64,000 bases of DNA, taken from NCBI GenBank assembly GCA_023435705.1, contig JAEYRH010000014.1:62001-126000 (forward strand). The letters run 5' to 3'. The translations under genes and the position numbers were made by a program. This document shows positions 25,380 through 34,644 of this stretch, one piece after another; positions within the stretch are counted from its first letter, which is position 1; the number at the start of each line of letters is the position of its first letter. The notes under the pieces were generated by a model. It was not told the DNA's origin. It made no database searches and saw nothing but the letters and a program-made list of their open reading frames with translations. The stretch is from Bacillota bacterium (GTDB lineage Bacteria; Bacillota; Clostridia; Christensenellales; UMGS416).

Positions 25380-26147
25380 TCAGGCCGATTCCTTTTTTGC
25401 CTTTTCGATGCTTGCCTTCAGCGCTTCCATTAGGTCGATCACCTTGCCGGTGCCTTCCGGCTCGGCGGCCACGACTTCACGGCCGGCGATCTTGGTTTCG
25501 ATGAGCGCGCGCAGCTTCACCTGGTATTCATCCTTGTATTTGGCAGGGTCAAATGGTGTGTCCATGGAGTTGATCAGCAGCTTTGCCATGCTCAGCTCCT
25601 GCTCGGAAAGCTCCGGTTTTGCATACTGCTTCTGTTGCACCTTCACCTCGTCGTTATAATACATGGTGGAAATGAGGATGCCATCTTCCCTTGGAATGAT
25701 TGCCATCAGCGTGTCGCTGGTGCCCATGACCGCTTTGCCGATGGCAACTTTTTGCTCGGCCATCAGCGCCTCGCGGAGCAACTCGAATGCCTTTTCTCCG
25801 CCAGGCTCCGGTGCCGCTTGATAGGTCTTGTCATAATAGACGGGGGAAATCTGGTTCAGTTGCGCAAAGTGCAGGATCTGGATGGATTTTTCTTTTTCCG
25901 TCTTAATCTTTTCGATCTCTTCATCGGTGACGACCACATACTGGTCGTTGTCATACTCAAAACCCTTTACAATGTCTTCCGCCTTGATCTCCTTGCCACA
26001 ATGGGCGCAGGTCTTCTTGTAGCGGATGCGGCTGTTGTCCTCCCTGTGCAGCTGGTTGAAATGGATGTCATTGTCCTGCGTGGCGGTATACATTGCGATC
26101 GGGATCGCCACCATGCCGAATGTAATGACTGATTTGCGTGCTATCAT
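25380..26147 (-). CDS. ku: Ku homodimer DNA end-binding protein
   Basis: A 255-residue bacterial Ku, the homodimeric ring that loads on DNA ends and recruits LigD. The N-terminus SVITFGMVAIPIAMYTATQD and the segment IRYKKTCAHCGKEI followed by IVKGFEYDNDQYVVVTDEE are characteristic. The C-terminus ends in a lysine-rich stretch (KASIEKAKKESA), the usual minimal tail for LigD contact. Cotranscribed with ligD. In Bacillus such genes are expressed in the forespore; nothing in the sequence proves that here. Confidence 0.97.
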   Translation of the reverse strand: MIARKSVITFGMVAIPIAMYTATQDNDIHFNQLHREDNSRIRYKKTCAHCGKEIKAEDIVKGFEYDNDQYVVVTDEEIEKIKTEKEKSIQILHFAQLNQISPVYYDKTYQAAPEPGGEKAFELLREALMAEQKVAIGKAVMGTSDTLMAIIPREDGILISTMYYNDEVKVQQKQYAKPELSEQELSMAKLLINSMDTPFDPAKYKDEYQVKLRALIETKIAGREVVAAEPEGTGKVIDLMEALKASIEKAKKESA

Positions 26148-26210
26148 AGCCGGACACCTCCGGGCATAGTGTTTCCGGTTCGATTGCCGCTATCCGGGAA
26201 TCGAGCGTGA

Positions 26211-26240
26211 TTGACAGGTTTCCTTAATGGCAGATATACT
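26211..26240 (+). promoter_or_regulatory. Promoter for the SDR / LarA-like operon
   Basis: TTGACA (26211-26216), 18-bp spacer, TATACT (26235-26240). Confidence 0.6.
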
Positions 26241-26298
26241 GAAAGCTGTTTCTGTTGTGCATCGAAATGGATGAGTTTAGGCGGATGGGGTGGATGCA

Positions 26299-27114
26299 AT
26301 GCAAACGGATTTTAGCGTGAATGACAAAGTGTTTGCGATCACCGGTGCGTCCGGTGTGTTGTGCAGCGAGATGGCCCGGCAGCTTAGCGGGCGAGGCGCA
26401 AAGATCGCCGTGATCAATCGCCATGCAGAGCGGGCTAGGAAGCTTGCTGACGAGCTCAACGCCAGTGGCGGTGACGCTGCCTGGTTTGCGTGCGATGTCA
26501 CGGACAAGGCCAGTGTGGAGGCGGCTTGCACCGCGGTGCTTGACCGGTTCGGGCGTGTGGATGTGCTCATCAATGGCGCCGGCGGCAACAGGGCGGAGGC
26601 CAACACCACGCCTGACCGCCCGTTTTTCGATCTGCCAAAGGAGGCCATCGAGGGCGTGCTTGATCTCAACCTGATGGGCACTGTGCTGCCAAGCCAGGTT
26701 TTTGGCCGTGTGATGGCTTCACAGGGCAGCGGCAACATCATCAACATCTGCTCCATGGCTGGCATCCGGCCACTGTCCAACGTGATGGGCTACAGCGCTG
26801 CCAAGGCGGCCGTGGCCAACTTCACGCAGTGGCTTGCCGGATGGTTTTGCCTCAATGTTTCCAAAACCATCCGTGTGAACGCCATCGCGCCTGGGTTCTT
26901 TCTGACCGACCAGAACCGTGACCTGCTCATCGACCGCACCACAGGCAAGCCCACGCCCCGCAGCGCCCACATCCTCGCCCAGACCCCCATGGGCCGCTAC
27001 GGCGATCCCTCGGAGTTGGTGGGCGCGGTGATCTTCCTTTCAAGTGACGCGGCCAGCTTCATCACCGGAGCAGTGCTGCCCATTGATGGCGGCTTTTCTG
27101 TTTATTCAATCTGA
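26299..27114 (+). CDS. Short-chain dehydrogenase/reductase, mannonate oxidoreductase-like
   Basis: A 271-residue Rossmann oxidoreductase. The nucleotide-binding motif ITGASGVLCSEMA, the NGAGGN strand, a Ser in ICSMAGI, and the catalytic YSAAK are all present; an Arg (VINRHAER) after strand 2 suggests NADP or dual use. The overall sequence resembles SDRs annotated as D-mannonate oxidoreductase (fructuronate to mannonate). The start could be ATG 26299 or GTG 26290; the shorter is reported. It is followed after 9 bp by a LarA-like gene, so both probably act on one 2-hydroxy acid or sugar acid. Confidence 0.85.
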   Translation: MQTDFSVNDKVFAITGASGVLCSEMARQLSGRGAKIAVINRHAERARKLADELNASGGDAAWFACDVTDKASVEAACTAVLDRFGRVDVLINGAGGNRAEANTTPDRPFFDLPKEAIEGVLDLNLMGTVLPSQVFGRVMASQGSGNIINICSMAGIRPLSNVMGYSAAKAAVANFTQWLAGWFCLNVSKTIRVNAIAPGFFLTDQNRDLLIDRTTGKPTPRSAHILAQTPMGRYGDPSELVGAVIFLSSDAASFITGAVLPIDGGFSVYSI

Positions 27115-27123
27115 GAGGTTTTC

Positions 27124-28371
27124 ATGGATAGCATCATCATCAACTCCCCCGCGCAGGGTGAAGTCAGCGCTGAGCAGCTTGAGGCGGCACTGGACAACAT
27201 GCTTGCAGGCAGGCAGCTTAAGAAAGTGCTGCTGGTGCCGCCGGATCTCACCCGTGTGCATTCCCGCGCCGGTGACATCACCGCAATGCTTTATGCCCGG
27301 CTCCGCGGCTCCTGCCAGGTGGATATCCTGCCGGCGCTGGGCAGCCACATGGCGATGACCCATGAGGAACTCACCTTCATGTTCGGGCCAGACATCCCCA
27401 TGGAATCGTTTCTGGTGCATGACTGGCGCGGCGGGCTGAAGTCAATCGGCACCGTTCCTAAAGACTTTGTATGGGAGATCTCCGGCGGCAAGCTTTCCTA
27501 TGATATTGAAGTGCAAGTTAACGGCAGGTTGTTTGACGGCTATGACCTGATCCTTTCCATCGGCCAGGTGGTGCCCCACGAGGTTGCCGGCATGGCGAAC
27601 CAATCCAAAAACATCTTCGTGGGCGTGGGCGGCATCGAGATGGTGCACAAGACCCATTTCCTTGGCGCTGTCTGCGGCATGGAGCAGGCGTTGGGCAACG
27701 ATTATGCGCCGGTGCGGCAGGTGTTTGACTACGCGGCCAGCCGGTTCATCGGCAACCTACCGGTCGTTTATGTGATGACTGTGATCCGGCAAGAAAACGG
27801 GGAGGACCGGGTCAAGGGCCTCTATATCGGCGACCGGCGTGATGCCTTTGAGGCGGCGGTGGAGCGCAGCCGGCAGGAGAACATCAACTGGCTGGGCAAG
27901 CCACTATCCACCTGTGTGTGCCATATGGAGCCGCAGGAATTCCGCAGCTTCTGGCTGGCCAACAAGTCGATCTACCGCACGCGCATGGCCATGGCCGATG
28001 GCGGCAGGCTCATCGTGCTTGCCCCCGGTGTGGACAAGTTCGGTGAAGACGCCGGGATGGACCGCTTGATCCGCAAATACGGCTACAAGGGCACCGATTA
28101 TGTGCTGGAAGCTGTGGCGGCCAACGATGACCTTGCATGCAACCTATCGGCGGCGGCCCATTTGATCCATGGCTCCTCCGAAGGCCGCTTTGAGGTTTAT
28201 TACGCCGCGCCAAAGCTCACCCGGCAGGAAATTGTTGCTGCCGGGTTCCGGTGGATGGATTATGGCCAGGCTCTCAGGGAATACGGCGGTCTTGCCGATG
28301 GGTTTAGCGTGGTGAATGGGGAGGAAGTGTATTCGATTTCCAATCCGGCGCTTGGGTTGTGGAGGGTATGA
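27124..28371 (+). CDS. LarA-type nickel-dependent 2-hydroxyacid racemase/epimerase homologue
   Basis: A 415-residue protein of the lactate racemase (LarA, DUF2088) family, which uses the nickel-pincer nucleotide cofactor to racemise or epimerise 2-hydroxy acids by hydride transfer. Key positions match Lactobacillus LarA in order and spacing: Asp41 (PPDLTR), His75 (LGSH), His152 and Lys162 (10 apart; Lys is the cofactor anchor), and His178 (16 further). The sequence is clearly distant from true lactate racemases, and no cofactor genes larB, larC or larE are nearby. Next to an SDR and convergent with gluconokinase, the likely substrate is a sugar acid; this is inference. Confidence 0.82.
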   Translation: MDSIIINSPAQGEVSAEQLEAALDNMLAGRQLKKVLLVPPDLTRVHSRAGDITAMLYARLRGSCQVDILPALGSHMAMTHEELTFMFGPDIPMESFLVHDWRGGLKSIGTVPKDFVWEISGGKLSYDIEVQVNGRLFDGYDLILSIGQVVPHEVAGMANQSKNIFVGVGGIEMVHKTHFLGAVCGMEQALGNDYAPVRQVFDYAASRFIGNLPVVYVMTVIRQENGEDRVKGLYIGDRRDAFEAAVERSRQENINWLGKPLSTCVCHMEPQEFRSFWLANKSIYRTRMAMADGGRLIVLAPGVDKFGEDAGMDRLIRKYGYKGTDYVLEAVAANDDLACNLSAAAHLIHGSSEGRFEVYYAAPKLTRQEIVAAGFRWMDYGQALREYGGLADGFSVVNGEEVYSISNPALGLWRV

Positions 28372-28415
28372 AGAATGTGTTTTGAGTTGCACTGCGAAGA
28401 ATGCAGTGATCTATT

Positions 28416-29849
28416 TTACCCCTTTTTGTATTCCAGAAGCCAGTTTTGAAACCGCTCCATCTCTACTTCGTGGGCCTTTGCATCGGGCTCATGGCGCTTG
28501 CCCCGCGCCTCGGGGATTGCTGCGAGCGCCGGGATCATCCCCACTGCCTTGGCAGCCACATAGGCCGCGCCCAGCAAGGATGCATGCTCGCCGGTGTTTT
28601 CCTCCACCGGCAGGCTGAAGATGTCCGCTGCAAGCTGCGTCCAGAATGGAGACTGGGTGATGCCGCCGGAAATGCCGATCCGCTCCGGCGCGGTTCCGGC
28701 TACATCCACAAGGATCTGGTAGTTTTGATACAAGTTGAATAATATGCCTTCCAGGAGGGACCGGTAAAGCTCGCCGGTGCCCATGGTGCCACTTAGGCAT
28801 GAAAAGCCGCCTCGCCGCTTGTCATCCCAGCCGGGGCAGCGCTCCCCAAACAGGAACGGAAGGAAATATGGCGTGTTCTCTGGTTTTACCAGGATAGCTG
28901 CCTCTTCCATTGCGGAAAAGCCTGCGCTGCCTCCCGGCATTTGGCTCATGAACCAATTCACGCAGTTACCGGCTCCCGATGTTGCTGCGCCGATGATGTA
29001 TTGCCCCTCCGCGCCATAGTAGCACCAGGTGGACTGCTTTTCTGGGATCGCCGGTCCCTTGTGCGCCATCCGGATCGCGCCGCTGGTGCCCACTGAGAGT
29101 GTCATTGCCGGGCTGCCAAGGCCGCCTGCGGCAATGTGGTTCAGCGCGCCGTCGGGCCCGGCCACGGTCACCGGCAAGCCTGTGGGCAATCCCAGCGCAT
29201 TCGCGGCTTGCGGAGTGAGGGGCAGTGAATAATGAGGCTCCACCGGGTTACCGAGCATGCTTCTGTCTGTGCCAGCCAACCTGAGCAGGTCAGGATCCCA
29301 ATCGAGCGTGCGGGAATTCAGGAAACCTGACCCGGCGGCGCAGCTCAGCGAAACCGCCAGCTGATCGGTGAGCGCGTCAAACAGGTATTCCGGCAGGCAG
29401 GAAACATGCCGGACTGCGCTTGTGTCCGCCGTTTGCCGCAGGTGCAGCCATTTGAAGATATTGAACGAGCTGTGCAGGGCGCAGCCTGTTGTTTGATAAA
29501 AGTGATCCGTAAACTCCCTGTCTGCCCGAAAGTCCGCCACGGTGGGTGCAGGTGAGGTGTCCGCCCAGGTGAAGCCGGGGCCGATGGGGTTTTTCTCGCC
29601 ATCCAGCACTACCAGGCTGTGCCAGATGCTGGAAAGGCCAATTGCTTCCACTGCCACCTTGGGATGGTGACCCAACAGCGCCGCGCCGCAGGCCATCACC
29701 GACTCAACAACCCGACGAGGGACAAATGTCATGCCATCGCACGCATCTGCCGGATAAGGTAGTTGCTCCACAGCCAAAAGGCCACGCTCCAAATCCCACA
29801 GCATGGCCTTGGCAGAGGATGTGCTGGCTTCCAGCGCCAATATCGGCAT
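28416..29849 (-). CDS. gntK: FGGY family carbohydrate kinase (gluconokinase-like)
   Basis: A 477-residue FGGY sugar kinase with the N-terminal ALEASTSSAKAMLWD, the ADTSPAPTV segment, a GPDGALNHIAAGGL substrate loop, LSVGTSGAIRM phosphate loop and the C-terminal GISGGITQSPFWTQLAADIF. This set resembles Gram-positive gluconokinases, which make 6-phosphogluconate. The assignment is supported by the gnd gene immediately upstream on the same strand (39-bp gap), whose enzyme consumes that product. Other aldonates remain possible. It converges with the LarA-like gene. Confidence 0.85.
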   Translation of the reverse strand: MPILALEASTSSAKAMLWDLERGLLAVEQLPYPADACDGMTFVPRRVVESVMACGAALLGHHPKVAVEAIGLSSIWHSLVVLDGEKNPIGPGFTWADTSPAPTVADFRADREFTDHFYQTTGCALHSSFNIFKWLHLRQTADTSAVRHVSCLPEYLFDALTDQLAVSLSCAAGSGFLNSRTLDWDPDLLRLAGTDRSMLGNPVEPHYSLPLTPQAANALGLPTGLPVTVAGPDGALNHIAAGGLGSPAMTLSVGTSGAIRMAHKGPAIPEKQSTWCYYGAEGQYIIGAATSGAGNCVNWFMSQMPGGSAGFSAMEEAAILVKPENTPYFLPFLFGERCPGWDDKRRGGFSCLSGTMGTGELYRSLLEGILFNLYQNYQILVDVAGTAPERIGISGGITQSPFWTQLAADIFSLPVEENTGEHASLLGAAYVAAKAVGMIPALAAIPEARGKRHEPDAKAHEVEMERFQNWLLEYKKG

Positions 29850-29888
29850 CAGTACGGCTCCGTTTCGTTTGTAGTGATCAGGCTTCGC

Positions 29889-31292
29889 TCAGAACCACTG
29901 GTGGTGGAAATCGCCCTCTTTGTCCACCCGGCGGAAGGTGTGCGCGCCGAAGTAATCCCGCTGGGCCTGGATGAGGTTGGCGGGGGATTGGGCATCTCGG
30001 TATCCGTCAAAATACATGAGCGCACTTGCGAACGCCGGCACGGCGATGCCCGCACGGGCGGCGGCGATCACAACCTCGCGCCAGCCCTGCTGGTAGTCCT
30101 GCACGACGCCGTTAAAGTAGCTGTCCAGCAGCAGGTTTTCGAGACTCGGGTTGGCGTCGTAGGCGTCCTTGATACGCTGCAGGAACCGTGCGCGGATGAT
30201 GCAGCCCCCGCGGAAGATCATTGAGATCGCGCTGTAGTCCAGCGTCCAGCCGTATTCGGCGGCGGCGGCGCGCATCAGCGCGAAGCCCTGGGCGTAGGCG
30301 CAGATCTTGGAAGCGTAGAGCGCTCTGCGCACTGCCTCGATGAACGCTGCCTGGTCGCCGGAAAACTCCCGCGCCGGCCCTGTGAACGCCTTGGATGCTT
30401 TTACGCGCTCGGCCTTGGCGGCAGACATGCACCGGGCAAACACTGCCTCGGCAATCGTGGGGGCTGGCAGGCCCAGGTCCAGGCTCTCCTGGCTGGTCCA
30501 TTTGCCGGTGCCCTTCTGGCCGGCGGCATCCAGGATCACATCCACCATGGGCAGACCGGTCTCCGGATCCTTTTGGGGGAAGATGTTGCGCGTGATCTCG
30601 ATGAGATAACTGTCCAGCTCGCCACCGTTCCAGTCAGAGAAGGTCTGATAAAGCTCGTCCGCGCCCATGCCCAGCAGGTTCTTCAGCAGGTAATAGGCTT
30701 CGGCGATCAGCTGCATGTCGGCATACTCAATGCCGTTGTGCACCATCTTTACATAATGGCCAGCGCCGTCCGCGCCGATATAGGTGCAGCAGGGGGCACC
30801 ATCCACATGGGCGGAAATGGCAGTGAGAACCGGCTCCACCATGCGGTAGGCATCCTCCTGGCCGCCGGGCATGATGGCCGGGCCGTGCCGCGCGCCCTCC
30901 TCGCCGCCGGAAACACCGGTTCCAATGAAACGGTACCCTTCCGCGGCCAACGCCCGGTTGCGGCGGATCGTGTCTTTGAAAAAGGAATTGCCGCCGTCAA
31001 TCAGGATGTCGCCGGCTTCCAGGTGGGGTTTCAGCTGCTCAATCGTGTCATCCACGGCCTGGCCAGCTTTCACCATCAGCATGATGCGGCGGGGGCGCTC
31101 CAACAGGCCGCAAAACTCCGCAAGAGAATAAGCACCCGTGATGTCCGTTCCGGCTGCTTCGGCCAAAAGCTCATCGGTTTTTGCACGGCTGCGGTTGTAT
31201 ACCGCCACAGGAAACCCCTTTTCCGCCATGTTCAGCGCCAGGTTTTTCCCCATGACCGCCAGGCCCACCACACCGATTTGGCATTGTTTCAT
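29889..31292 (-). CDS. gnd: 6-phosphogluconate dehydrogenase (decarboxylating)
   Basis: Oxidative decarboxylation of 6-phosphogluconate to ribulose 5-phosphate. A 467-residue long-form enzyme: N-terminal Rossmann domain GVVGLAVMGKNLALNM and YNRS (Arg after strand 2 implies NADP), signature IGTGVSGGEEGARHGPAIMPGG, catalytic KMVHNGIEYADMQ, then the all-helical domain with a normal C-terminus RVDKEGDFHHQWF. The ATG at 31292 has GGAGG upstream, which lies inside the longer GTG frame. First gene of a gnd-gluconokinase operon. Confidence 0.97.
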   Translation of the reverse strand: MKQCQIGVVGLAVMGKNLALNMAEKGFPVAVYNRSRAKTDELLAEAAGTDITGAYSLAEFCGLLERPRRIMLMVKAGQAVDDTIEQLKPHLEAGDILIDGGNSFFKDTIRRNRALAAEGYRFIGTGVSGGEEGARHGPAIMPGGQEDAYRMVEPVLTAISAHVDGAPCCTYIGADGAGHYVKMVHNGIEYADMQLIAEAYYLLKNLLGMGADELYQTFSDWNGGELDSYLIEITRNIFPQKDPETGLPMVDVILDAAGQKGTGKWTSQESLDLGLPAPTIAEAVFARCMSAAKAERVKASKAFTGPAREFSGDQAAFIEAVRRALYASKICAYAQGFALMRAAAAEYGWTLDYSAISMIFRGGCIIRARFLQRIKDAYDANPSLENLLLDSYFNGVVQDYQQGWREVVIAAARAGIAVPAFASALMYFDGYRDAQSPANLIQAQRDYFGAHTFRRVDKEGDFHHQWF

Positions 31293-31742
31293 CTGTTCCC
31301 TCCGCACTGGCGCAAATCCCGCCGATGTTTTCTGGTATACTCAAGTTGACTTTCAATATATCTGAATCACCGGCGCATTTCAATGAAAAGATATCTGGCT
31401 TTGTTTTTTCAAGGCCGATATACAGCCCATCTTCTTGGCAGATGTGAAAATTATACATTAAACTGATTATACAATTGTTGGCATGTGCTAAATTGAGGCA
31501 TAACACATGTTGATCACACGATATATTTCTGATAGAATAATGCGTGTTGGCCGGAAACCTGCGTTTTTCAGGCTTCAGCTATGGCACGTTTGGTGCTCAC
31601 TCAGCCGGGAAAGGGATGCTGACTTGAACCGATATCCGCGGTGCAGTCATAAAAAAGCACTCAGAAACCTCCTGATCCGGCTCCTCACCTTGATTGATAA
31701 TTTTTTCACATTTCTTTGGTTTTCAAAACAAAGGAGACTTGC
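31293..31742. other. 450-bp intergenic region between gnd and rnfC
   Basis: It holds the gnd upstream region, the rnf promoter (31510-31538) and a leader of about 195 nt. The leader can form small stems (GGCAC/GGTGC-type near 31577; TCAGC/GCTGA near 31602-31623), but I recognise no known riboswitch class. A 79-codon frame at 31507-31746 covers the promoter and has no credible start or composition, so it is not called. Confidence 0.5.
31510..31538 (+). promoter_or_regulatory. Promoter of the rnf operon
   Basis: TTGATC (31510-31515), 17-bp spacer, TAGAAT (31533-31538); predicted start near 31545. Confidence 0.6.
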
Positions 31743-33077
31743 ATGAAACCCGAAACTTTTCGCGGCGGTGTTCATCCGTTGCAATCCGAGCACCATGGAA
31801 AGCCTCTTTCCAACTGCTGCGCCATCACCGTGATGCCCGCGCCGGACATTGTGGTGATCCCGATGGCTCGAGTGACCGGCGCTGCCTGCACGCCTCTGGT
31901 GAAAAAGGGAGACGCTGTCAAAATGGGCCAACGCATCGGCGAAAGCCCGGCTTTTGTGAGCGCACCGATCCACTCCAGCGTGTCTGGCACTGTGACGGCT
32001 GTCGAAACCAGGCCACATCCCACCGGCAAGAGCCATGTGATCTCGGTCGTGATCAAAAACGACCAGCAGGACACGCCCGATGAGAGCATCCAGCCCTGTG
32101 CGGATGTAGAAAAACTCACAGGCGCCGAGATCATCGCGATCATTCGAGACAAGGGGATTGTGGGCATGGGCGGAGCGACCTTCCCGACCCATGTGAAGCT
32201 CACCATCCCAAAGGGCAAAACAGTGGACACTCTGATTGCCAACGCAGCTGAGTGCGAGCCCTATCTCACCGCAGACGACCGGCTTTTGCAGGAGCGGGCC
32301 AGGTTTGTGGTGTCAGGCGTAAAGCTTGCGCTGAAGGCTCTTGGCATTGAGCGGGCGCTGATCGGTGTGGAGGGCAACAAGCCCCACGCCATCCAGGCGC
32401 TGCGTGAGGCGGCTACCGGCACCGCCATCGAGGTGAGGCCTCTGCGTGTGAAATATCCGCAGGGAGGCGAGAAGCAGCTCATCTGGGCGCTGACCCGCCG
32501 TGAAGTGCCTTCCGGTGGGCTTCCGGCTGACGCCGGGTGCGTGGTGCTCAACGTGGGCACGCTCTATGCCATCCATGAGGCCGTGGTGCTGGGCAAGCCT
32601 TTGATTGAGCGCGTGGTCACCGTGACTGGCGGCGGTGTGCGCAACCCATCTAATCTTTTGGTTCGCATCGGCACCAGCTTCCACGCCTGCATTGAGTTCT
32701 GCGGCGGCAAAACTGACGACGCTGCCAAGATCCTCTCTGGCGGGCCGATGATGGGCGTGGCGCAGTTCAGCGATGCCGTGCCGGTGATCGCGGGCACGTC
32801 CGGCATCATTGTGCTTTCCGGCGAGGAAGCCCATGTGCCGCCCGCCACGGCCTGCATCCGCTGCGGGCGCTGCTTCGGAGTCTGCCCGATCCGCCTGCAG
32901 CCTTATCTCATTTCCGACGCGGTGGACACCGGCGACACGGCAAGGGCCGCCCAGCTGCACACGATGGACTGTGTGGAGTGCGGTGCCTGCACCTATATCT
33001 GCCCTGCCCGCAGGCAGCTGCTGCAAAATATCCGCATCGGTAAAAACCGCATCCGCGGCCTGGCACCCAAGAAATAA
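31743..33077 (+). CDS. rnfC: Rnf complex subunit RnfC
   Basis: Peripheral NADH/FMN subunit of the Rnf complex, which couples electron flow from reduced ferredoxin to NAD with Na+ or H+ export at the cytoplasmic membrane. The 444-residue protein has the N-terminal FRGGVHP, GMGGATFPTHVKL (FMN/NADH fold), and two C-terminal [4Fe-4S] motifs, CIRCGRCFGVCP and CVECGACTYICP. The ATG at 31743 follows AAAGGAG; the frame upstream lies in the leader. First gene of rnfCDGEAB, the clostridial order. Confidence 0.97.
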   Translation: MKPETFRGGVHPLQSEHHGKPLSNCCAITVMPAPDIVVIPMARVTGAACTPLVKKGDAVKMGQRIGESPAFVSAPIHSSVSGTVTAVETRPHPTGKSHVISVVIKNDQQDTPDESIQPCADVEKLTGAEIIAIIRDKGIVGMGGATFPTHVKLTIPKGKTVDTLIANAAECEPYLTADDRLLQERARFVVSGVKLALKALGIERALIGVEGNKPHAIQALREAATGTAIEVRPLRVKYPQGGEKQLIWALTRREVPSGGLPADAGCVVLNVGTLYAIHEAVVLGKPLIERVVTVTGGGVRNPSNLLVRIGTSFHACIEFCGGKTDDAAKILSGGPMMGVAQFSDAVPVIAGTSGIIVLSGEEAHVPPATACIRCGRCFGVCPIRLQPYLISDAVDTGDTARAAQLHTMDCVECGACTYICPARRQLLQNIRIGKNRIRGLAPKK

Positions 33078-33125
33078 TCGGTAACAAGCGGCCGCCAAGG
33101 CGGGGCCGCAGGAGGTTTGTTTGGC

Positions 33126-34109
33126 ATGAAACTGAACGTTTCCGCTTCCCCCCATATCCGCGCGCCGCAAAGCACGCGCCGGATCATGGGCGACGTATTG
33201 CTGGCGCTGCTGCCGGCTGTGGCTGTGGGCATCTACCGCTTCGGCTACAGGGCACTGGTTGTGCTGGCGTTGTGCGCTGCCACAGCGGTGCTCACCGAGT
33301 GGCTGCTGCACAAGATGATGAAACGCGACATGACCATAGGCGACCTTTCCGCACTGGTCACCGGCGTGCTGCTGGGCATGAACCTGCCTGCCAACGCGCC
33401 ATGGTGGATGTGTGTGGTGGGTTCAGTGTTTGCCATCGGTGTGGTCAAGGTGCCCTTCGGCGGCATTGGCGGCAATATCGTGAACCCGGCGCTGGCGGCA
33501 AGGGCGTTTTTGCTTGCCAGCTTCCCGGTGGCAATGACCGCCTGGGCTGCACCGGTGAACTCGGTATTTGCCGCCGTGGCAGACACCGCCACCGGTGCCA
33601 CGCCGCTGGTCCAGCTTGCCCAGGGGCAGGCCGGTGCCAACCCCGCGCAGGTGCTGATGACACTGCTGCTGGGTGACCGGGGCGGCTGCATCGGTGAAGT
33701 GAGCGCCATCGCGCTGCTGATCGGCTATGTCTATTTGCTGGCCCGCGGTGTCGTGGGCTGGCGCATCCCGGTGGTGTATATCGCCACCGTGTTTGCCGGT
33801 GCAGTATTGGCCGGAGCCTTTGGCCAAACCGCCTACGGGCCGCTGTGGAGCGGCGTGCTGCAGGCGGCCTCCGGCGGCCTGGTGCTTGGCGCAGTGTTTA
33901 TGGCCACCGACTACACCACTTCGCCGGTCACCCCGTGGGGGCAGATCATTTATGCCGCCGGCTGCGGTGTGCTGACTGTGGTCATTCGTTTCCTCGGCAG
34001 TTATCCAGAGGGCGTCAGTTACTCGATTCTGATCATGAACCTGTGCGTGCCGCTGATTGAGCGGTTCCTGCGGGTCCGTGTGTATGGGGAGGTGAAAGCC
34101 CGTGCGTGA
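33126..34109 (+). CDS. rnfD: Rnf complex subunit RnfD
   Basis: Integral membrane flavoprotein subunit of 327 residues with about nine or ten predicted helices. The covalent FMN threonine is expected in TATGATPL, which is present. SASPHIRAPQSTRRIM is the usual N-terminus. The ATG at 33126 is nine bases after GGAGGT; a TTG at 33117 touches that site. A GC-rich hairpin precedes it in the rnfC-rnfD gap. Its gene overlaps rnfG by 8 bp. Confidence 0.96.
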   Translation: MKLNVSASPHIRAPQSTRRIMGDVLLALLPAVAVGIYRFGYRALVVLALCAATAVLTEWLLHKMMKRDMTIGDLSALVTGVLLGMNLPANAPWWMCVVGSVFAIGVVKVPFGGIGGNIVNPALAARAFLLASFPVAMTAWAAPVNSVFAAVADTATGATPLVQLAQGQAGANPAQVLMTLLLGDRGGCIGEVSAIALLIGYVYLLARGVVGWRIPVVYIATVFAGAVLAGAFGQTAYGPLWSGVLQAASGGLVLGAVFMATDYTTSPVTPWGQIIYAAGCGVLTVVIRFLGSYPEGVSYSILIMNLCVPLIERFLRVRVYGEVKARA

Positions 34110-34644
34110 GATGATACGGTTGGGTGGCAGGCTGCTCATCATTGCTTTGATCGCGGGCTTGGCGCTGGGCGCGACCTATGTGGTCACCAAGGAGCCCATT
34201 GCCGAGCAGACCAGGCTGGCGGCTGAGCAAGCCAGGGCAAAGGTGCTGAGCGGCAATTTCACCCAGGACAACACGACGGCCCTGCCGCAAGGTGTGCTTG
34301 GGCTCTATGTGGATGCTGAAACCGGCGGGCGCGTGCTGGAGGTGGAAGCCACCGGTTATGCGGGCGCGTTTGTGGTCACTGTGGGTGTGGATGGCAATGG
34401 CATGGTGTGCGGCGTGGTCGTGGGCAGTAACAACGAGACGCCGGGACTGGGCAAAAACGCCGGGAAGGAAAGCTTCACCGGCCAGTTTGCCGGCAAAGAC
34501 GGCGCAATTACCGTGAAAAAGGGTGGCGGCGCCACCGGCAACGAAGTGGATGCCCTCACCGGTGCAACCATCACCACCCAAGCCGTGGTCGACGCAGTGA
34601 ACCTGGCGCGCGACTTCGCGCTTTCAATCGAGGTGAAACCATGA
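34102..34644 (+). CDS. rnfG: Rnf complex subunit RnfG
   Basis: A 180-residue subunit with one N-terminal membrane helix (LLIIALIAGLALGATYVV) and an extracytoplasmic FMN-binding domain; covalent FMN attaches at the Thr of DALTGATITT, present near residue 155. The GTG start at 34102 overlaps rnfD and has GGGGAGG upstream. It overlaps rnfE by 4 bp. Confidence 0.95.
   Translation: MREMIRLGGRLLIIALIAGLALGATYVVTKEPIAEQTRLAAEQARAKVLSGNFTQDNTTALPQGVLGLYVDAETGGRVLEVEATGYAGAFVVTVGVDGNGMVCGVVVGSNNETPGLGKNAGKESFTGQFAGKDGAITVKKGGGATGNEVDALTGATITTQAVVDAVNLARDFALSIEVKP

Noticed and set aside
31507..31746. 79-codon frame before rnfC
   Set aside because: It covers the rnf promoter and ribosome site and has no plausible protein features.
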